The position numbers were made by a program, and so were the translations under genes. Positions 10,057 to 19,276 of a stretch of 64,000 nt of DNA are shown one piece after another. The notes under the pieces were generated by a model. It was not told the origin of the DNA. It did not search any database and worked only from the letters and a program-made list of their open reading frames with translations. This DNA comes from an uncultured Bacteroidaceae bacterium (GTDB taxonomy: Bacteria; Bacteroidota; Bacteroidia; Bacteroidales; Bacteroidaceae): NCBI GenBank assembly GCA_944320785.1, contig CALUIR010000005.1:22080-86079 (forward strand), given 5' to 3'. Each line of letters opens with the position of its first letter. Within the stretch, counting starts at the first letter, position 1.

Positions 10057-12540
10057 ATGCGGAAATTATTGATTCTATTATTCTCTTTGTTCGCATTTAT
10101 CCAGTTTGCGGCAGCTCAAAGCATGTCTGAAGAACAAATCATGCAATATGTGATGGAGCAGCAAATGACCGGGAAGAGCCAACAGGAGATTGCGGCTGAT
10201 TTGGTGAAAAAGGGAGTCTCAATCAGCCAATTGCAGGCATTGAAGTCAAAGTATGAAAAGCAGCAGCAGTCCGGTTCGTCCCTTTCGTCCTCGAGCCTGA
10301 ACAACGTGATCCGTTCACGCGATGCAGGGGACGATCCGCAGGAACGCATGAAGAAAGGCTCGGCTTCGGCCAACAGTTTGGGGGTTCAATACGCGATGGG
10401 CGGCGAGGACATGTTGGGCGTGGACGAAGGCGATGTGCTGGAAGACATGATACAATCTTTGCAAATCGACAAAATCAATGAGGTGTTCGGTCGTTCAATG
10501 TTTAATAACCGCAAGTTGACCTTTGAGCCGAACCTGAACATTGCCACGCCTGAGAACTACCGTTTGGGACCCGGCGATGAAGTGCTGATTGACATTTGGG
10601 GCGCTTCGCAAACCACCATCGATGAAACGATATCTCCTGACGGCTATATCCAGGTCATCAATTACGGTCCTCTTTACCTGAATGGCAAGACGGTGGCCGA
10701 AGCCAATGATTATGCGTCCAAGGAACTGAGCAAGATATATGCCGGGATAGCCGACGGTTCTTCCCAACTGAGTTTGACGTTGGGGCAGCTTCGTTCGATA
10801 CAAATCAATGTGATGGGTGAGGTCCGCATCCCCGGTTCTTATACATTGTCATCGTTGGCTTCCGTGTTCCATGCCCTTTACATGGCAGGCGGTGTGAACG
10901 ACATTGGCACGCTGCGCGCCATCAAGGTGTACCGCAACAATGAATTGATTTCCACCATCGACATTTATGATTACATTATCAATGGCAACATGGAAGGCAA
11001 TGTCCGCCTGATGGACGGCGACGTGATTGTGGTGGGCCCCTACGATAGTTTGGTGAAAGTGGCCGGGAAGGTGAAACGCCCTATGATTTACGAGATGAAA
11101 GACGATGAAAGCGTGAACGCGCTTTTGAAATATGCAGGCGGTTTCACCGGCGATGCCTATACGAAGAATGTGCGCCTCATCCGAAAGAGCGGGCGCGAAT
11201 ACCAGATATATACGGTGGACGACATGAATTTCGGGGCATTCCAAGTGATGGACGGCGACTCCTTGTTCGTGGATTCCGTATTGACCCGTTACGCCAACTT
11301 GGTGGAAGTGCGTGGCGCGGTCTATCGCCCTGGCATGTACCAGATGGGAGGCGATGTGAATACCATCAAGGAATTGATTGATAAGGCAGAGGGCATCCGC
11401 GGGGACGCTTTCCTGAACCGTGCCGTGCTTCACCGTTATAAAGACGATCTCACGCTGGAAGTCTTGTCCATCGACGTGAAAGGCTTGCTGGGCGGCACAG
11501 TGCCTGACATGGCTTTGCGCAAAGATGATATCCTGTATATCCCCAGTATCCACGATGTGCAGGAAGAGCGCACGGTGTCCATTACTGGAGAAGTGGCGAG
11601 GGAAGACACCTTCGCCTATGGGGAAAACATGACGCTGGAAGACATCATCCTGCAGGCGGGAGGGTTGAAAGAGGCTGCTTCCACGGTCCGTGTGGACGTG
11701 TCGCGCCGCATCAAGGACACCAAAGCGCTGAACGACACCGACACCATCGCGCAGACATTCAGCTTTGCCTTGAAAGACGGTTTTGTGGTGGATGGCGAGC
11801 CGGGCTTTGTCTTGCAGCCGTTCGATGAGGTGCATGTGCGCCGAAGCCCGGGCTACCAAGAGCAACAGAACATAGAGATTGAAGGTGAAATCATGTTTGC
11901 CGGCACTTATACTTTGTCCATGAAAACGCAACGGGTGAGCGACGTGATAGCCCGTGCAGGCGGTGTGACCAGCAATGCCTATGTGAAAGGCGCGCGCTTG
12001 GAACGCCGCATGACGGACGATGAACGCCGCCGCATGCAGTCGGCCTTGCGCACGCTCCAGATGCAGCGGGGCAATGAATCCCTCAGCGAGGAGGACTTGA
12101 ATTTGGGCGACACCTATTTTGTGGGCATGAATCTGGAAGAAGCATTGGCTCATCCGGGCAGTGATGAGGACATTGTGCTTCGCGAGGGCGACAAGATTAC
12201 CATCCCGCAATACACGAACACCGTGAAAATCAACGGTGCGGTGATGCACCCCACCACGATTTCTTATTTGGATAACAAGAAACTGAAAAGTTATGTGGAC
12301 CGTGCAGGAGGCTATGCTTACCGTGCCAACAAGAAGCGGGCATACGTCATCTACATGAACGGAACGATTGACCGGCTGAAGTCGAGAAGCAGGAAAGCCG
12401 TGCAGCCCGGTTGTGAAATCATCGTTCCTTATAAGCAGCCACGGGGCAACTTCGGGGTGGCAGAGATTGTGAGCCTGTCGTCGGCATCCGCTTCATTGGC
12501 AACGATGGCGGCCACGTTGGTAGGATTGTTTGGCAAATAA
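10057..12540 (+). CDS. Wza-type polysaccharide export protein with multiple SLBB domains
   Basis: Outer-membrane/periplasmic export protein for surface polysaccharide. The start is taken at 10057 because MRKLLILLFSLFAFIQFAAAQ forms a clean signal peptide; an open frame extends 28 codons upstream but overlaps the promoter. The product is 827 residues. After a short helical region (about 22-70) comes the polysaccharide-export domain (GPGDEVLIDIWGASQTTIDETISPDGYI, about 175-200), then a series of SLBB-like domains, each starting like INVMGEVRIPGSYTL, VKVAGKVKRPMIYEM, VEVRGAVYRPGMYQM, VSITGEVAREDTFAY and IEIEGEIMFAGTYTL. The length is well above E. coli Wza because of the extra SLBB units. First gene of the locus; wzz follows after 11 nt. 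Confidence 0.9.
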   Translation: MRKLLILLFSLFAFIQFAAAQSMSEEQIMQYVMEQQMTGKSQQEIAADLVKKGVSISQLQALKSKYEKQQQSGSSLSSSSLNNVIRSRDAGDDPQERMKKGSASANSLGVQYAMGGEDMLGVDEGDVLEDMIQSLQIDKINEVFGRSMFNNRKLTFEPNLNIATPENYRLGPGDEVLIDIWGASQTTIDETISPDGYIQVINYGPLYLNGKTVAEANDYASKELSKIYAGIADGSSQLSLTLGQLRSIQINVMGEVRIPGSYTLSSLASVFHALYMAGGVNDIGTLRAIKVYRNNELISTIDIYDYIINGNMEGNVRLMDGDVIVVGPYDSLVKVAGKVKRPMIYEMKDDESVNALLKYAGGFTGDAYTKNVRLIRKSGREYQIYTVDDMNFGAFQVMDGDSLFVDSVLTRYANLVEVRGAVYRPGMYQMGGDVNTIKELIDKAEGIRGDAFLNRAVLHRYKDDLTLEVLSIDVKGLLGGTVPDMALRKDDILYIPSIHDVQEERTVSITGEVAREDTFAYGENMTLEDIILQAGGLKEAASTVRVDVSRRIKDTKALNDTDTIAQTFSFALKDGFVVDGEPGFVLQPFDEVHVRRSPGYQEQQNIEIEGEIMFAGTYTLSMKTQRVSDVIARAGGVTSNAYVKGARLERRMTDDERRRMQSALRTLQMQRGNESLSEEDLNLGDTYFVGMNLEEALAHPGSDEDIVLREGDKITIPQYTNTVKINGAVMHPTTISYLDNKKLKSYVDRAGGYAYRANKKRAYVIYMNGTIDRLKSRSRKAVQPGCEIIVPYKQPRGNFGVAEIVSLSSASASLATMAATLVGLFGK

Positions 12541-12551
12541 AAGGAAAGGCT

Positions 12552-13649
12552 ATGAGCGAAGAACAGAACAAGAATCCGCAAGTGCGTGAGATTGATTTGG
12601 TGGAACTGTGCCAGAAGGTGTGGAAACGGCGCCGTTTGGTCATTAAGAACTGCATCATTGCGGGCGTGGCAGGCGTGATTATCGCGTTCAGCATCCCGAA
12701 AGAATACACCACGGAAGTGACCTTGGCGCCCGAATCTTCGGGAAGCGGCGGAGGATTGAGCGGAAGCCTCGGCTCCTTGGCCTCGTTGGCAGGCATCAAC
12801 TTGGGCGGCATGATGAGCGAGGATGCCATTTCCCCGGAACTGTATCCCGACATTTTGAGTTCCACGCCTTTTTTGGTGGGCTTGTTCAACGTGCCGGTGC
12901 AGACCAAGAAAGGCGATTTAAGCACGACCCTTTATGACTATCTGGATGAACACCAGCGGACGGCTTGGTTCAGCTATGTCCTTTCCGCGCCCTTCAAGGC
13001 TTTGGGATGGTTCATGGGATTGTTCCGTGAAAAAGAGCCGGAAGGCGATCCGGCTACGGCCAATTACTTCAACCTGACGATGGATCAAGCCAAGATGGTG
13101 AAGTCCTTGTCGAAATTGATAACAGGCGAGGTGGATAAAAAGACGGGGGTCATCACCCTTTCCGTGCGCATGCAGGACCCGTTGATTTCGGCCGCTTTGG
13201 CCGACACGGTGCAGGACCGTTTGCAGGATTTCATCACTGATTATCGCACCAGCAAGGCCAGGAAAGATTTGGAGTTTTCCGAAAAGCTTTACGCAGAATC
13301 CCGTGCAGACTATGTGGCAGCGCAGAGAGCCTATGCGGATTATGTGGACAAGAACTTGGACGTGATCCTGAAGCGTTACCAAGTGGAGGAGGAACGTCTG
13401 GAGAAGGAAGTCGATTTGACCTATACGGTGTTCAACCAAGTGGCGCAGCAAGTGCAGTTGGCCAAGGCCAAAGTGCAGCAGCAGACCCCGGTCTATACGG
13501 TGATGCAACCGGCGGCGATGAGCGTGCGTGCCTCGTCGCCGAAAAAAATGGTGATATTGTTCGGCTTCGTCTTTTTGGCTTTCTTCGGCACGGCCGCATG
13601 GGTCATATTCAAGGATAAGTTGCAGGAATGGAAAACGTTGAAGGAATAA
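12552..13649 (+). CDS. Wzz-type chain-length determinant / polysaccharide co-polymerase
   Basis: Inner-membrane protein of 365 residues that in the family sets polysaccharide chain length and links polymerase to the export channel. Seen: N-terminal Wzz domain (REIDLVELCQKVWKRRRLVI), first transmembrane helix at about 33-55, a Ser/Gly-rich segment with LGGMMSEDAISPELYPDIL (about 90-110), a coiled-coil-rich periplasmic region (about 200-310), and a second transmembrane helix (about 334-356). It ends shortly after that helix, so no cytosolic tyrosine-kinase (BY-kinase) domain is attached. Overlaps the next gene by 22 bp, implying translational coupling. Confidence 0.88.
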   Translation: MSEEQNKNPQVREIDLVELCQKVWKRRRLVIKNCIIAGVAGVIIAFSIPKEYTTEVTLAPESSGSGGGLSGSLGSLASLAGINLGGMMSEDAISPELYPDILSSTPFLVGLFNVPVQTKKGDLSTTLYDYLDEHQRTAWFSYVLSAPFKALGWFMGLFREKEPEGDPATANYFNLTMDQAKMVKSLSKLITGEVDKKTGVITLSVRMQDPLISAALADTVQDRLQDFITDYRTSKARKDLEFSEKLYAESRADYVAAQRAYADYVDKNLDVILKRYQVEEERLEKEVDLTYTVFNQVAQQVQLAKAKVQQQTPVYTVMQPAAMSVRASSPKKMVILFGFVFLAFFGTAAWVIFKDKLQEWKTLKE

Positions 13650-14602
13650 TCCGTTATCTGTCGGTCTTTGCCTTGCTGTGGCTGGGCGAGTGGTTGTATT
13701 TCAAGCTGGCGCATCGTTTCCGCATCATCGACAAGCCGAATGAACGAAGCTCGCACACGCGGGTCACCCTGCGCGGCGGGGGCATCGTGTTCTATTGGGG
13801 CATGCTGCTTTGGACCTTGTTTTTCGGTTGCTCTTACCCGTGGTTCTTTGCCGGGCTGACGTTGATTTGCTTCATTAGTTTCATGGATGATGTGCATTCC
13901 GTGCCGTCCAAGGTGCGGATTGTTTTCCATTTTTCCGCCATGCTGCTGATGTTCTACGAATGGGGCTTGTTCCATCATTTCCCGTGGTGGTACATTCTGG
14001 TGGCTTTGATATTCTGCACCGGCATCCTCAATGCCTACAACTTCATGGATGGCATCAATGGCATCACGGGAGGATACAGTTTGGTGGCTGTGGCCACTCT
14101 GCTGTATGTCAACTTGCATGGCGAGGCTTTTGTGGACACCTCCGTCCTGTGGGTAGCTTTTTTGTCTTTGTGTGTGTTCAATTGGTTCAACTTCCGTACC
14201 CGCGCACGCTGCTTTGCGGGCGATGTGGGTTCGGTGGGCATCGCGTTCATCCTGCTGTTCGCGTTGGGATGCCTTGTCTTGGCGGATGGCAGCCTTTATT
14301 GGATTATCCTGTTGGCGGTCTATGGGGTGGACAGCATCTGGACGATTGTCCATCGGCTGATGTTGCATGAGAACATTTTCCTTCCCCACCGCAAGCATGC
14401 CTACCAGATTATGGCCAATGAATTGCGTATTCCCCATGTGCGGGTGTCGTTGTTCTACATGGCGCTCCAGCTTTTGGTGAATATCGGGGCGTTGAGCGTG
14501 CCTTCCGCCTATCGCTGGCCTTATTTCGGCGCGGTCATACTGCTGCTGACAGTGGCCTATGTATGGTTTATGCGTAAGTATTTTGCAAGGGTTATAGAAT
14601 AG
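13628..14602 (+). CDS. WecA/MraY-family undecaprenyl-phosphate sugar-phosphate transferase
   Basis: Polytopic inner-membrane glycosyltransferase (324 residues, about ten helices) that starts polysaccharide repeat-unit synthesis by moving an N-acetylhexosamine-1-phosphate from its UDP form to undecaprenyl phosphate. Family motifs seen: DKPNERSSHTRVTLRGGGIVF (about 34-54), the acidic pair in SFMDDVHSVPSKVRI (about 84-98), NAYNFMDGINGITGG (about 135-149) and the His-rich loop LPHRKHAYQIM (about 254-264). Members of this branch usually pair with the locus's NAD-dependent epimerase (here at 23580) to supply the first sugar. Start overlaps wzz; wzx begins 1 nt after its stop. Confidence 0.9.
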   Translation: MENVEGIIRYLSVFALLWLGEWLYFKLAHRFRIIDKPNERSSHTRVTLRGGGIVFYWGMLLWTLFFGCSYPWFFAGLTLICFISFMDDVHSVPSKVRIVFHFSAMLLMFYEWGLFHHFPWWYILVALIFCTGILNAYNFMDGINGITGGYSLVAVATLLYVNLHGEAFVDTSVLWVAFLSLCVFNWFNFRTRARCFAGDVGSVGIAFILLFALGCLVLADGSLYWIILLAVYGVDSIWTIVHRLMLHENIFLPHRKHAYQIMANELRIPHVRVSLFYMALQLLVNIGALSVPSAYRWPYFGAVILLLTVAYVWFMRKYFARVIE

Positions 14603-14603
14603 C

Positions 14604-16049
14604 ATGTCCCAATCCGTCCTGAAAAACATACTGTCGAAGAGCGTGATGGGCATTTTCAACATGCTCGTCCCTCTTCTGGTGATTCCGTATGTGTATCGGG
14701 TGCTGAACCCGCAGGTGGTGGGGTATGTGGAGTATGGTGCCACGCTGTATTCCTATTTTGGCTTGCTGGGCGTTTTGGGCATTTATAATTTCGGCTTGCG
14801 CGAAGTGAGCCGCGTGCGCGATGATTTGGGCAAGGTGCAGGAACTGTACAAGAACCTGTTCGTGACCGGCCTGCTCAGCAACCTGTTTTTTTTCGTGGCC
14901 TATATCGCTTTCACGTATTTCTTCATCCACGACCCTGTGTTGCGCGAAATCATGTTCGTGAACAGCCTGGCCCTGCTGGCGCAGATATTTTCCATCGAAT
15001 GGATGAACGAGGCATACGAGGAATATGCTTTCATCGCCGTGAAAACGGTGATTGTGCGCACTTGCAATGTCATCCTGATTTTCCTGTTGGTGAAGAATGC
15101 GGGCGATTATTTGGCGTATGTCTATATCATCACGTTGTACTGGTTCGTTTGTTATGGCATCAGTTTTTTTTATGTCCAAAGGCATGTGCATCTTTCTATA
15201 AAGGGACTTTTCCAAGGCTTGCATTTGCGGCGTTACATCGTGCCGTTGCTGCTGATTCTGGTGCTGAACAACACGGCCATCCTTTATACGGTGGCGGACC
15301 GCACGATGTTGGGCTACTATTGCGGGGAGGAAGAAGTGGCCTATTACAGCATCGGACAGAAGATGATTGAAATCATGAATTACTTGCTTTTGGCGGTCGT
15401 GTTCGTGATGGTTCCCCGTTTATCCAATTATTTGGGGCAGGACAAGGTGCAATATGAACGCAGTTTGCAGCGGGTGATGCGTGCCACGCTGATGATTGTC
15501 TGTCCCATTGCCATCGGCCTGTGCCTGCTTTCCGAAGAAGCCGTCCTTGTATTGGCGGGCGAGCAATATCTGGACGCTGTGCTTTCGTTGCGCATCTTTG
15601 CCATACGGGCCATTGGCATTGCGCTGACCACCATTCTCTACAACCAAGTCATCTTCCTCTTTCGGAAAGAGAAACTGCTGGTGGTGTTCAATCTGCTGTG
15701 CGGGGGTGTCAATGTGGCGTTGAATTTTGTGTTCTTGGACGTGTTCAGCCCGGCAGTCGCTATTTCCACTACCTTGTTTGCCGAAGTGCTGTTCCAAGCC
15801 ATTTGTTTCATCTACATCAAGAAGAAATTGCATGTGGAGACCGGCTTTTTCGACCGTCGCAATTTGAAATACATCGGCAGTTCTTTGCTGTTCGTCCCGG
15901 TAGTGTTGCTGTGCCGCCTCTGGATAGGGAATTGGATGGTGCTGGCGGCAGTGGCCGTATTGTTGTGCGTGGTTTTGTATGTGTCAATTATGGCGTGGGC
16001 GAAAGATGAGTTTTATGTGGAGTTGAGGCAGAAGTTGGTTCATCGTTAA
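14604..16049 (+). CDS. Wzx-type lipid-linked oligosaccharide flippase
   Basis: Integral membrane protein of 481 residues with about 12-14 hydrophobic segments, of the MOP (polysaccharide transporter/MATE) superfamily. It begins with the typical amphipathic helix and first segments (NILSKSVMGIFNMLVPLLVI; YVYRVLNPQVVGYVEYG). In the Wzx/Wzy pathway this protein moves undecaprenyl-linked repeat units across the inner membrane for polymerisation. Placed between the initiating transferase and the polymerase candidate, which supports the assignment. Confidence 0.9.
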   Translation: MSQSVLKNILSKSVMGIFNMLVPLLVIPYVYRVLNPQVVGYVEYGATLYSYFGLLGVLGIYNFGLREVSRVRDDLGKVQELYKNLFVTGLLSNLFFFVAYIAFTYFFIHDPVLREIMFVNSLALLAQIFSIEWMNEAYEEYAFIAVKTVIVRTCNVILIFLLVKNAGDYLAYVYIITLYWFVCYGISFFYVQRHVHLSIKGLFQGLHLRRYIVPLLLILVLNNTAILYTVADRTMLGYYCGEEEVAYYSIGQKMIEIMNYLLLAVVFVMVPRLSNYLGQDKVQYERSLQRVMRATLMIVCPIAIGLCLLSEEAVLVLAGEQYLDAVLSLRIFAIRAIGIALTTILYNQVIFLFRKEKLLVVFNLLCGGVNVALNFVFLDVFSPAVAISTTLFAEVLFQAICFIYIKKKLHVETGFFDRRNLKYIGSSLLFVPVVLLCRLWIGNWMVLAAVAVLLCVVLYVSIMAWAKDEFYVELRQKLVHR

Positions 16050-16078
16050 ATTTGTAGGAAGTTTAAATTTGTATATCC

Positions 16079-17116
16079 ATGCTGTTGTATTTGTTTTGGT
16101 ATTTGCTGATGGCTTTCTTGGGAATGGTCAATTTGCTGTACGATCGCATTGCCAAGAACAGGATGGTATTTTTCTGCATCTTTGTCTTGCTGGTGTTGAT
16201 GATTGGGTGCAGGGCTACGGGCTATGATTATTGGAATTACATTTATATTCACAAATTGGTTCAAAGCGGGAAAGAAGTTGAATTGGTGGAACCGGGCTTT
16301 TTGTTTGTGTGTTCTGTCCTTCCCACTTACCGTTTGATGTTTTTGGGGATGGCTTTCCTCACTGTTGCTTTTAATTTGACTTTTCTGTACAAAAAATCAC
16401 CATTGTTCTTTTTCAGTTTGTTCCTATTGTGTACCACTTTCCTATTCCCCACTTTCATGGGGCAGATGCGGCAAGGGGTGGCTTTGGGCATCATGGCATG
16501 GGCGATATGTAATATCCAAAACAAGAAACGGTTCTTTTTGCTGTTGGCTCTCGCTGCTTGTTTTCATATTTCAGCCTTATTGGGGCTTTTGGTACTGTTT
16601 ATACCAAAGAAAAAACGTTCGTTGAAATACTATCTTCTGGGGCTTGTCGTTGCCTTCTTGTTAGGGCGCTTGACCCCCTTTGTGGTGGATTGGGTGTTGG
16701 GCTTATTGTCAACCGAATCATTGATTTGGCAAAAGTTGTTTTTCTATACAGAAACCCAGGATGCCATATTGGGGATTAATACAGCCGTGCTGATTCGTTT
16801 GGTGATTTTATTCCTTTGTTATTGGCGGATGGATAAGATAGAAGAACCATCTTTCCCGTTTTTGGTCAATATCTATCATTATTCCATTTTGTTGTACATG
16901 GTTTTAGGCTTTGTTCCCCAAATGGCCGCTCGTGGCAGCCTGTATTTTTCTTATTATGAGTTGTTGCTGGTGCCATTTTTCATATTGTCTTTCACTCGTT
17001 ACAATCGCTTGATTGTGGCCGGAGCCTTTATTTTGTTGTCTGTATTGCGTTTCGTCCAATTCTTCATGGATGATTTCAATTACAGTGAATACGTGCCTTA
17101 TTTACAGTATCTTTGA
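16079..17116 (+). CDS. EpsG/Wzy-family polysaccharide polymerase
   Basis: Hydrophobic 345-residue protein with about ten transmembrane segments. Like EpsG/Wzy proteins it has the early motif IGCRATGYDYWNYIYIH (about 42-58), FMGQMRQGVALGIMAWAI (about 126-143) and a nearby FHISALLGLL segment. The family polymerises repeat units in the periplasm. Sequence identity among Wzy proteins is low, so position between wzx and sugar-modifying genes carries part of the argument. No further gene is seen in the 166 bp before the acyltransferase, which has a -7 box at 17184. Confidence 0.82.
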   Translation: MLLYLFWYLLMAFLGMVNLLYDRIAKNRMVFFCIFVLLVLMIGCRATGYDYWNYIYIHKLVQSGKEVELVEPGFLFVCSVLPTYRLMFLGMAFLTVAFNLTFLYKKSPLFFFSLFLLCTTFLFPTFMGQMRQGVALGIMAWAICNIQNKKRFFLLLALAACFHISALLGLLVLFIPKKKRSLKYYLLGLVVAFLLGRLTPFVVDWVLGLLSTESLIWQKLFFYTETQDAILGINTAVLIRLVILFLCYWRMDKIEEPSFPFLVNIYHYSILLYMVLGFVPQMAARGSLYFSYYELLLVPFFILSFTRYNRLIVAGAFILLSVLRFVQFFMDDFNYSEYVPYLQYL

Positions 17117-17183
17117 CGGGGCGTGAATGTTGTTTTATATAGAAATTTGATCGTGTTTGATTCCTTTGTTAAGGAAAAGTTGC

Positions 17184-17191
17184 TATATTTG
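17184..17191 (+). promoter_or_regulatory. -7 element upstream of the acyltransferase gene
   Basis: TATATTTG about 92 nt before the start. TTTG boxes upstream are at 15 and 24 nt, outside the usual 19-21 nt spacing, so this may be a weak internal promoter of the locus. Confidence 0.4.
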
Positions 17192-17282
17192 CGGAAGTAT
17201 TCTATAAAAAGCAAAAAATAGTTGAACTTGCAAATCGGAAACAACTTGCCGCTTCCGGTTTTGGCATTTGATAGAGAGTTTT

Positions 17283-18404
17283 ATGGGTAGAACCGATATG
17301 CGTTCGCAGGCATTGGACTTGTTGCGTTTCCCGTTGGCTGTAGTGGTGTTGGCCGTACATGTGTTTTCATCAGATGGGATTATCATCCAAGGTGAAACAT
17401 CTGGATGGGCGGATTATCCGATTTTTGCAGAGTTCAATTGCTTTATAGATGGTTTTTTGCGCAAGCAGAGCGTTCCGATTTATTATTTCATTTCCGGGTA
17501 TGTCTTTTTCTTGGGTGTGGAAATGACCCGTACCACCTACCTTCGCAAGTTCAAGAACCGCATGCATTCGTTATTTTTCCCTTATCTGATATGGAATACC
17601 TTGGCGGTGTTGCTGCTGGCACTGACGTTGAATTCCCCTTTTAGCCAATACACCGCTTATGCATCCCGGTTCACGTTTTCTTTGCCCAGCTTTTTGTCTT
17701 GTTATTGGGCATACGATGGCGGATTGGCGGGTCTTGAGTTGGAGCAGCTTTTCCCATTGGATGTTCCTTTGTGGTTCTTGCGGAATTTGATGATTATCGT
17801 GCTTTGTACGCCTTTGTTGCATTTTGTCCTGAAGCGCACGAAGCATTACGCGGTCTTGGCACTGGGTGTCTTGTGGCTTTTGGAACCTCTTTATTCTGCT
17901 TATTTGGCGTTGGACCGGATGTATTTCCTCACGGCTTTCTTTTTCTTCTCATTCGGGGCTTATATGAGCATTAACCGCAGGGATATGCTGGTGGAGTTTG
18001 GCCGCTTGTCCAAGCTCTCTGTGGTTTCGTATGTTTTGTTAGGTGCCGGTTATGTGTTGTCCCAGCACTATTTCCCGGCTGCCGCTCCTATGCTGAAGCA
18101 GATGAATATATTGGCCGGACTGCTGTTTGCCTATAATTTGGCGGCATGGTTGTTGAAACGTGGAATTTGCAAAGTGAATCCTTTCTTGGCTTCAGCCAGT
18201 TTTTTCATTTATGTTTCCCATTCGTTGATAGCCTCAAAAATTTTGAAACTGTTGTTTGTGGCTTTCCGCCCGGCCAATGATTGGGCCTTGTTGGCTGTTC
18301 ATTTGTTGGTAGTCATTCTTGTCGTCGGTTTCTTGTTGGGCATCTTCTACCTGATGGAGCGTTACACACCCCGTTTGTTGAAAGTGGTGGCGGGCAGGAA
18401 ATGA
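17283..18404 (+). CDS. Membrane acyltransferase (acyltransferase family 3)
   Basis: Polytopic inner-membrane protein of 373 residues. N-terminal RSQALDLLRFPLAVVVLAVH (about 7-26) is the family's first helix with the conserved His, and VPIYYFISGYVFFLG (about 66-80) and the following Arg-rich loop with FFPYLIWN are also typical. Such enzymes O-acetylate or otherwise acylate polysaccharide on the periplasmic side. Start chosen at ATG 17283; a further ATG at 17298 is possible, and the frame is open from a TTG at 17268. Last gene of the first run of the locus before the toxin-antitoxin island. Confidence 0.85.
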   Translation: MGRTDMRSQALDLLRFPLAVVVLAVHVFSSDGIIIQGETSGWADYPIFAEFNCFIDGFLRKQSVPIYYFISGYVFFLGVEMTRTTYLRKFKNRMHSLFFPYLIWNTLAVLLLALTLNSPFSQYTAYASRFTFSLPSFLSCYWAYDGGLAGLELEQLFPLDVPLWFLRNLMIIVLCTPLLHFVLKRTKHYAVLALGVLWLLEPLYSAYLALDRMYFLTAFFFFSFGAYMSINRRDMLVEFGRLSKLSVVSYVLLGAGYVLSQHYFPAAAPMLKQMNILAGLLFAYNLAAWLLKRGICKVNPFLASASFFIYVSHSLIASKILKLLFVAFRPANDWALLAVHLLVVILVVGFLLGIFYLMERYTPRLLKVVAGRK

Positions 18405-18806
18405 GGTTTGCTTAAGGAAAGGGACGTGGGGAAAAAGGCAGGAAGCACCCGTAGGCTGCTTGTTTCTTTTTTTGACTTGGAAGGAGGCATTTGGAATTTC
18501 CTTCTGAGACCCGCCGCTCTCCTCCTGGAAAGTTCCTGGGACTGCAGGGAATTTGCAGGTAAAATTTGGAATTTTTCCTGTAAAACGGATGCATTTTATC
18601 GGAAGAATTTTTGATTTTACTTGGAAAAATTTCTGTACGATGATTCATCATCATAGTGCTTTCCGCAAAAGTTCATAGAACAATTCAAAACAGTTCATAG
18701 TACATTTTGAAAAACCTTTCATGGTTTGAGCCTGAACGTTCCATGGTTTTTGCGAATCATTCCAATGATTGCCGGAAACTGTCTTGGCCTCTGGTGCAGA
18801 AACGAA
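18405..18806. other. Gene-free stretch between polysaccharide and toxin-antitoxin genes
   Basis: No supportable gene. It contains several GGAATTTxxC-like and TTCATAG/TTCATGG repeats, an AATCATT-CC-AATGATT inverted repeat near 18754-18769, and AT-rich tracts. It looks like decayed or recombined sequence next to the island. Confidence 0.5.
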
Positions 18807-18847
18807 TCATCCCCTGAAACACGGTTTGGGTTGTGTTCAGGGGATGA
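18807..18847 (-). terminator. Hairpin downstream of higBA-like pair
   Basis: Arms 18807-18822 and 18833-18847 pair over 15 bp with a single bulged A (TCATCCCCTGAAACAC with GTGTTCAGGGGATGA). It lies about 66 nt past the antitoxin stop on the minus strand and is followed there by a short T-rich stretch, so termination is plausible. Confidence 0.5.
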
Positions 18848-18913
18848 AAGAAAAAGGTAAAAGTCCTGTCCTGTTGTACACTGTGCGAAGCAGGAAGCGT
18901 GGCAGGCTCTGTT

Positions 18914-19276
18914 TCAGATAAGGTTCACGTCGAGCCGGAGCATGATGCCCAAAGCTGCGGCGATGCGGATGAAGGAGGACAGTTGCAGGTCGGTTTCGCC
19001 TTTCTCCAGGCGGCTGATGTAGGAACGGTCGCGCCCTACGCGCTCTGCCAGTTCCTTTTGGGTGATGCCGAGTGCCTTGCGGCGGTCGCGCAGCACTTCG
19101 CCATAATACCATGCCAATGCCTTGGCGTTGAACTCGGCGCGTTCCGGACTTCCCGTTTCGCCCACTTCGCGTGCCAGCATGGTTTCTGCCGTCTCAAAGC
19201 CGGGCTTCTTGGCGAAGTCCACCTGACGGAGCTTCTTCACTTCTTCCGCTGTCAGTCTGTTGTTCGTTGTTGTCAT
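18914..19276 (-). CDS. XRE-family antitoxin (HigA-like)
   Basis: Small 120-residue protein with a C-terminal helix-turn-helix of the Cro/C1 type (RRKALGITQKELAERVGRD and RSYISRLEKGETDLQLSSFIRIAAALG, about 65-110). In the HigBA arrangement this protein neutralises the toxin and represses the operon. The toxin gene is upstream and overlaps it by 4 bp (ATGA type), the order expected for HigBA. The N-terminal extension (about 1-55) is likely the toxin-contact part; that is inference. Confidence 0.85.
   Translation of the reverse strand: MTTTNNRLTAEEVKKLRQVDFAKKPGFETAETMLAREVGETGSPERAEFNAKALAWYYGEVLRDRRKALGITQKELAERVGRDRSYISRLEKGETDLQLSSFIRIAAALGIMLRLDVNLI

Noticed and set aside
10849-12249. 466-codon minus-strand frame opposite wza
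   Set aside because: Shadow frame; no recognisable domains.
18408-18614. 68-codon ORF after the acyltransferase gene
   Set aside because: No start signal, no similarity I recognise, and biased repeat-like sequence.
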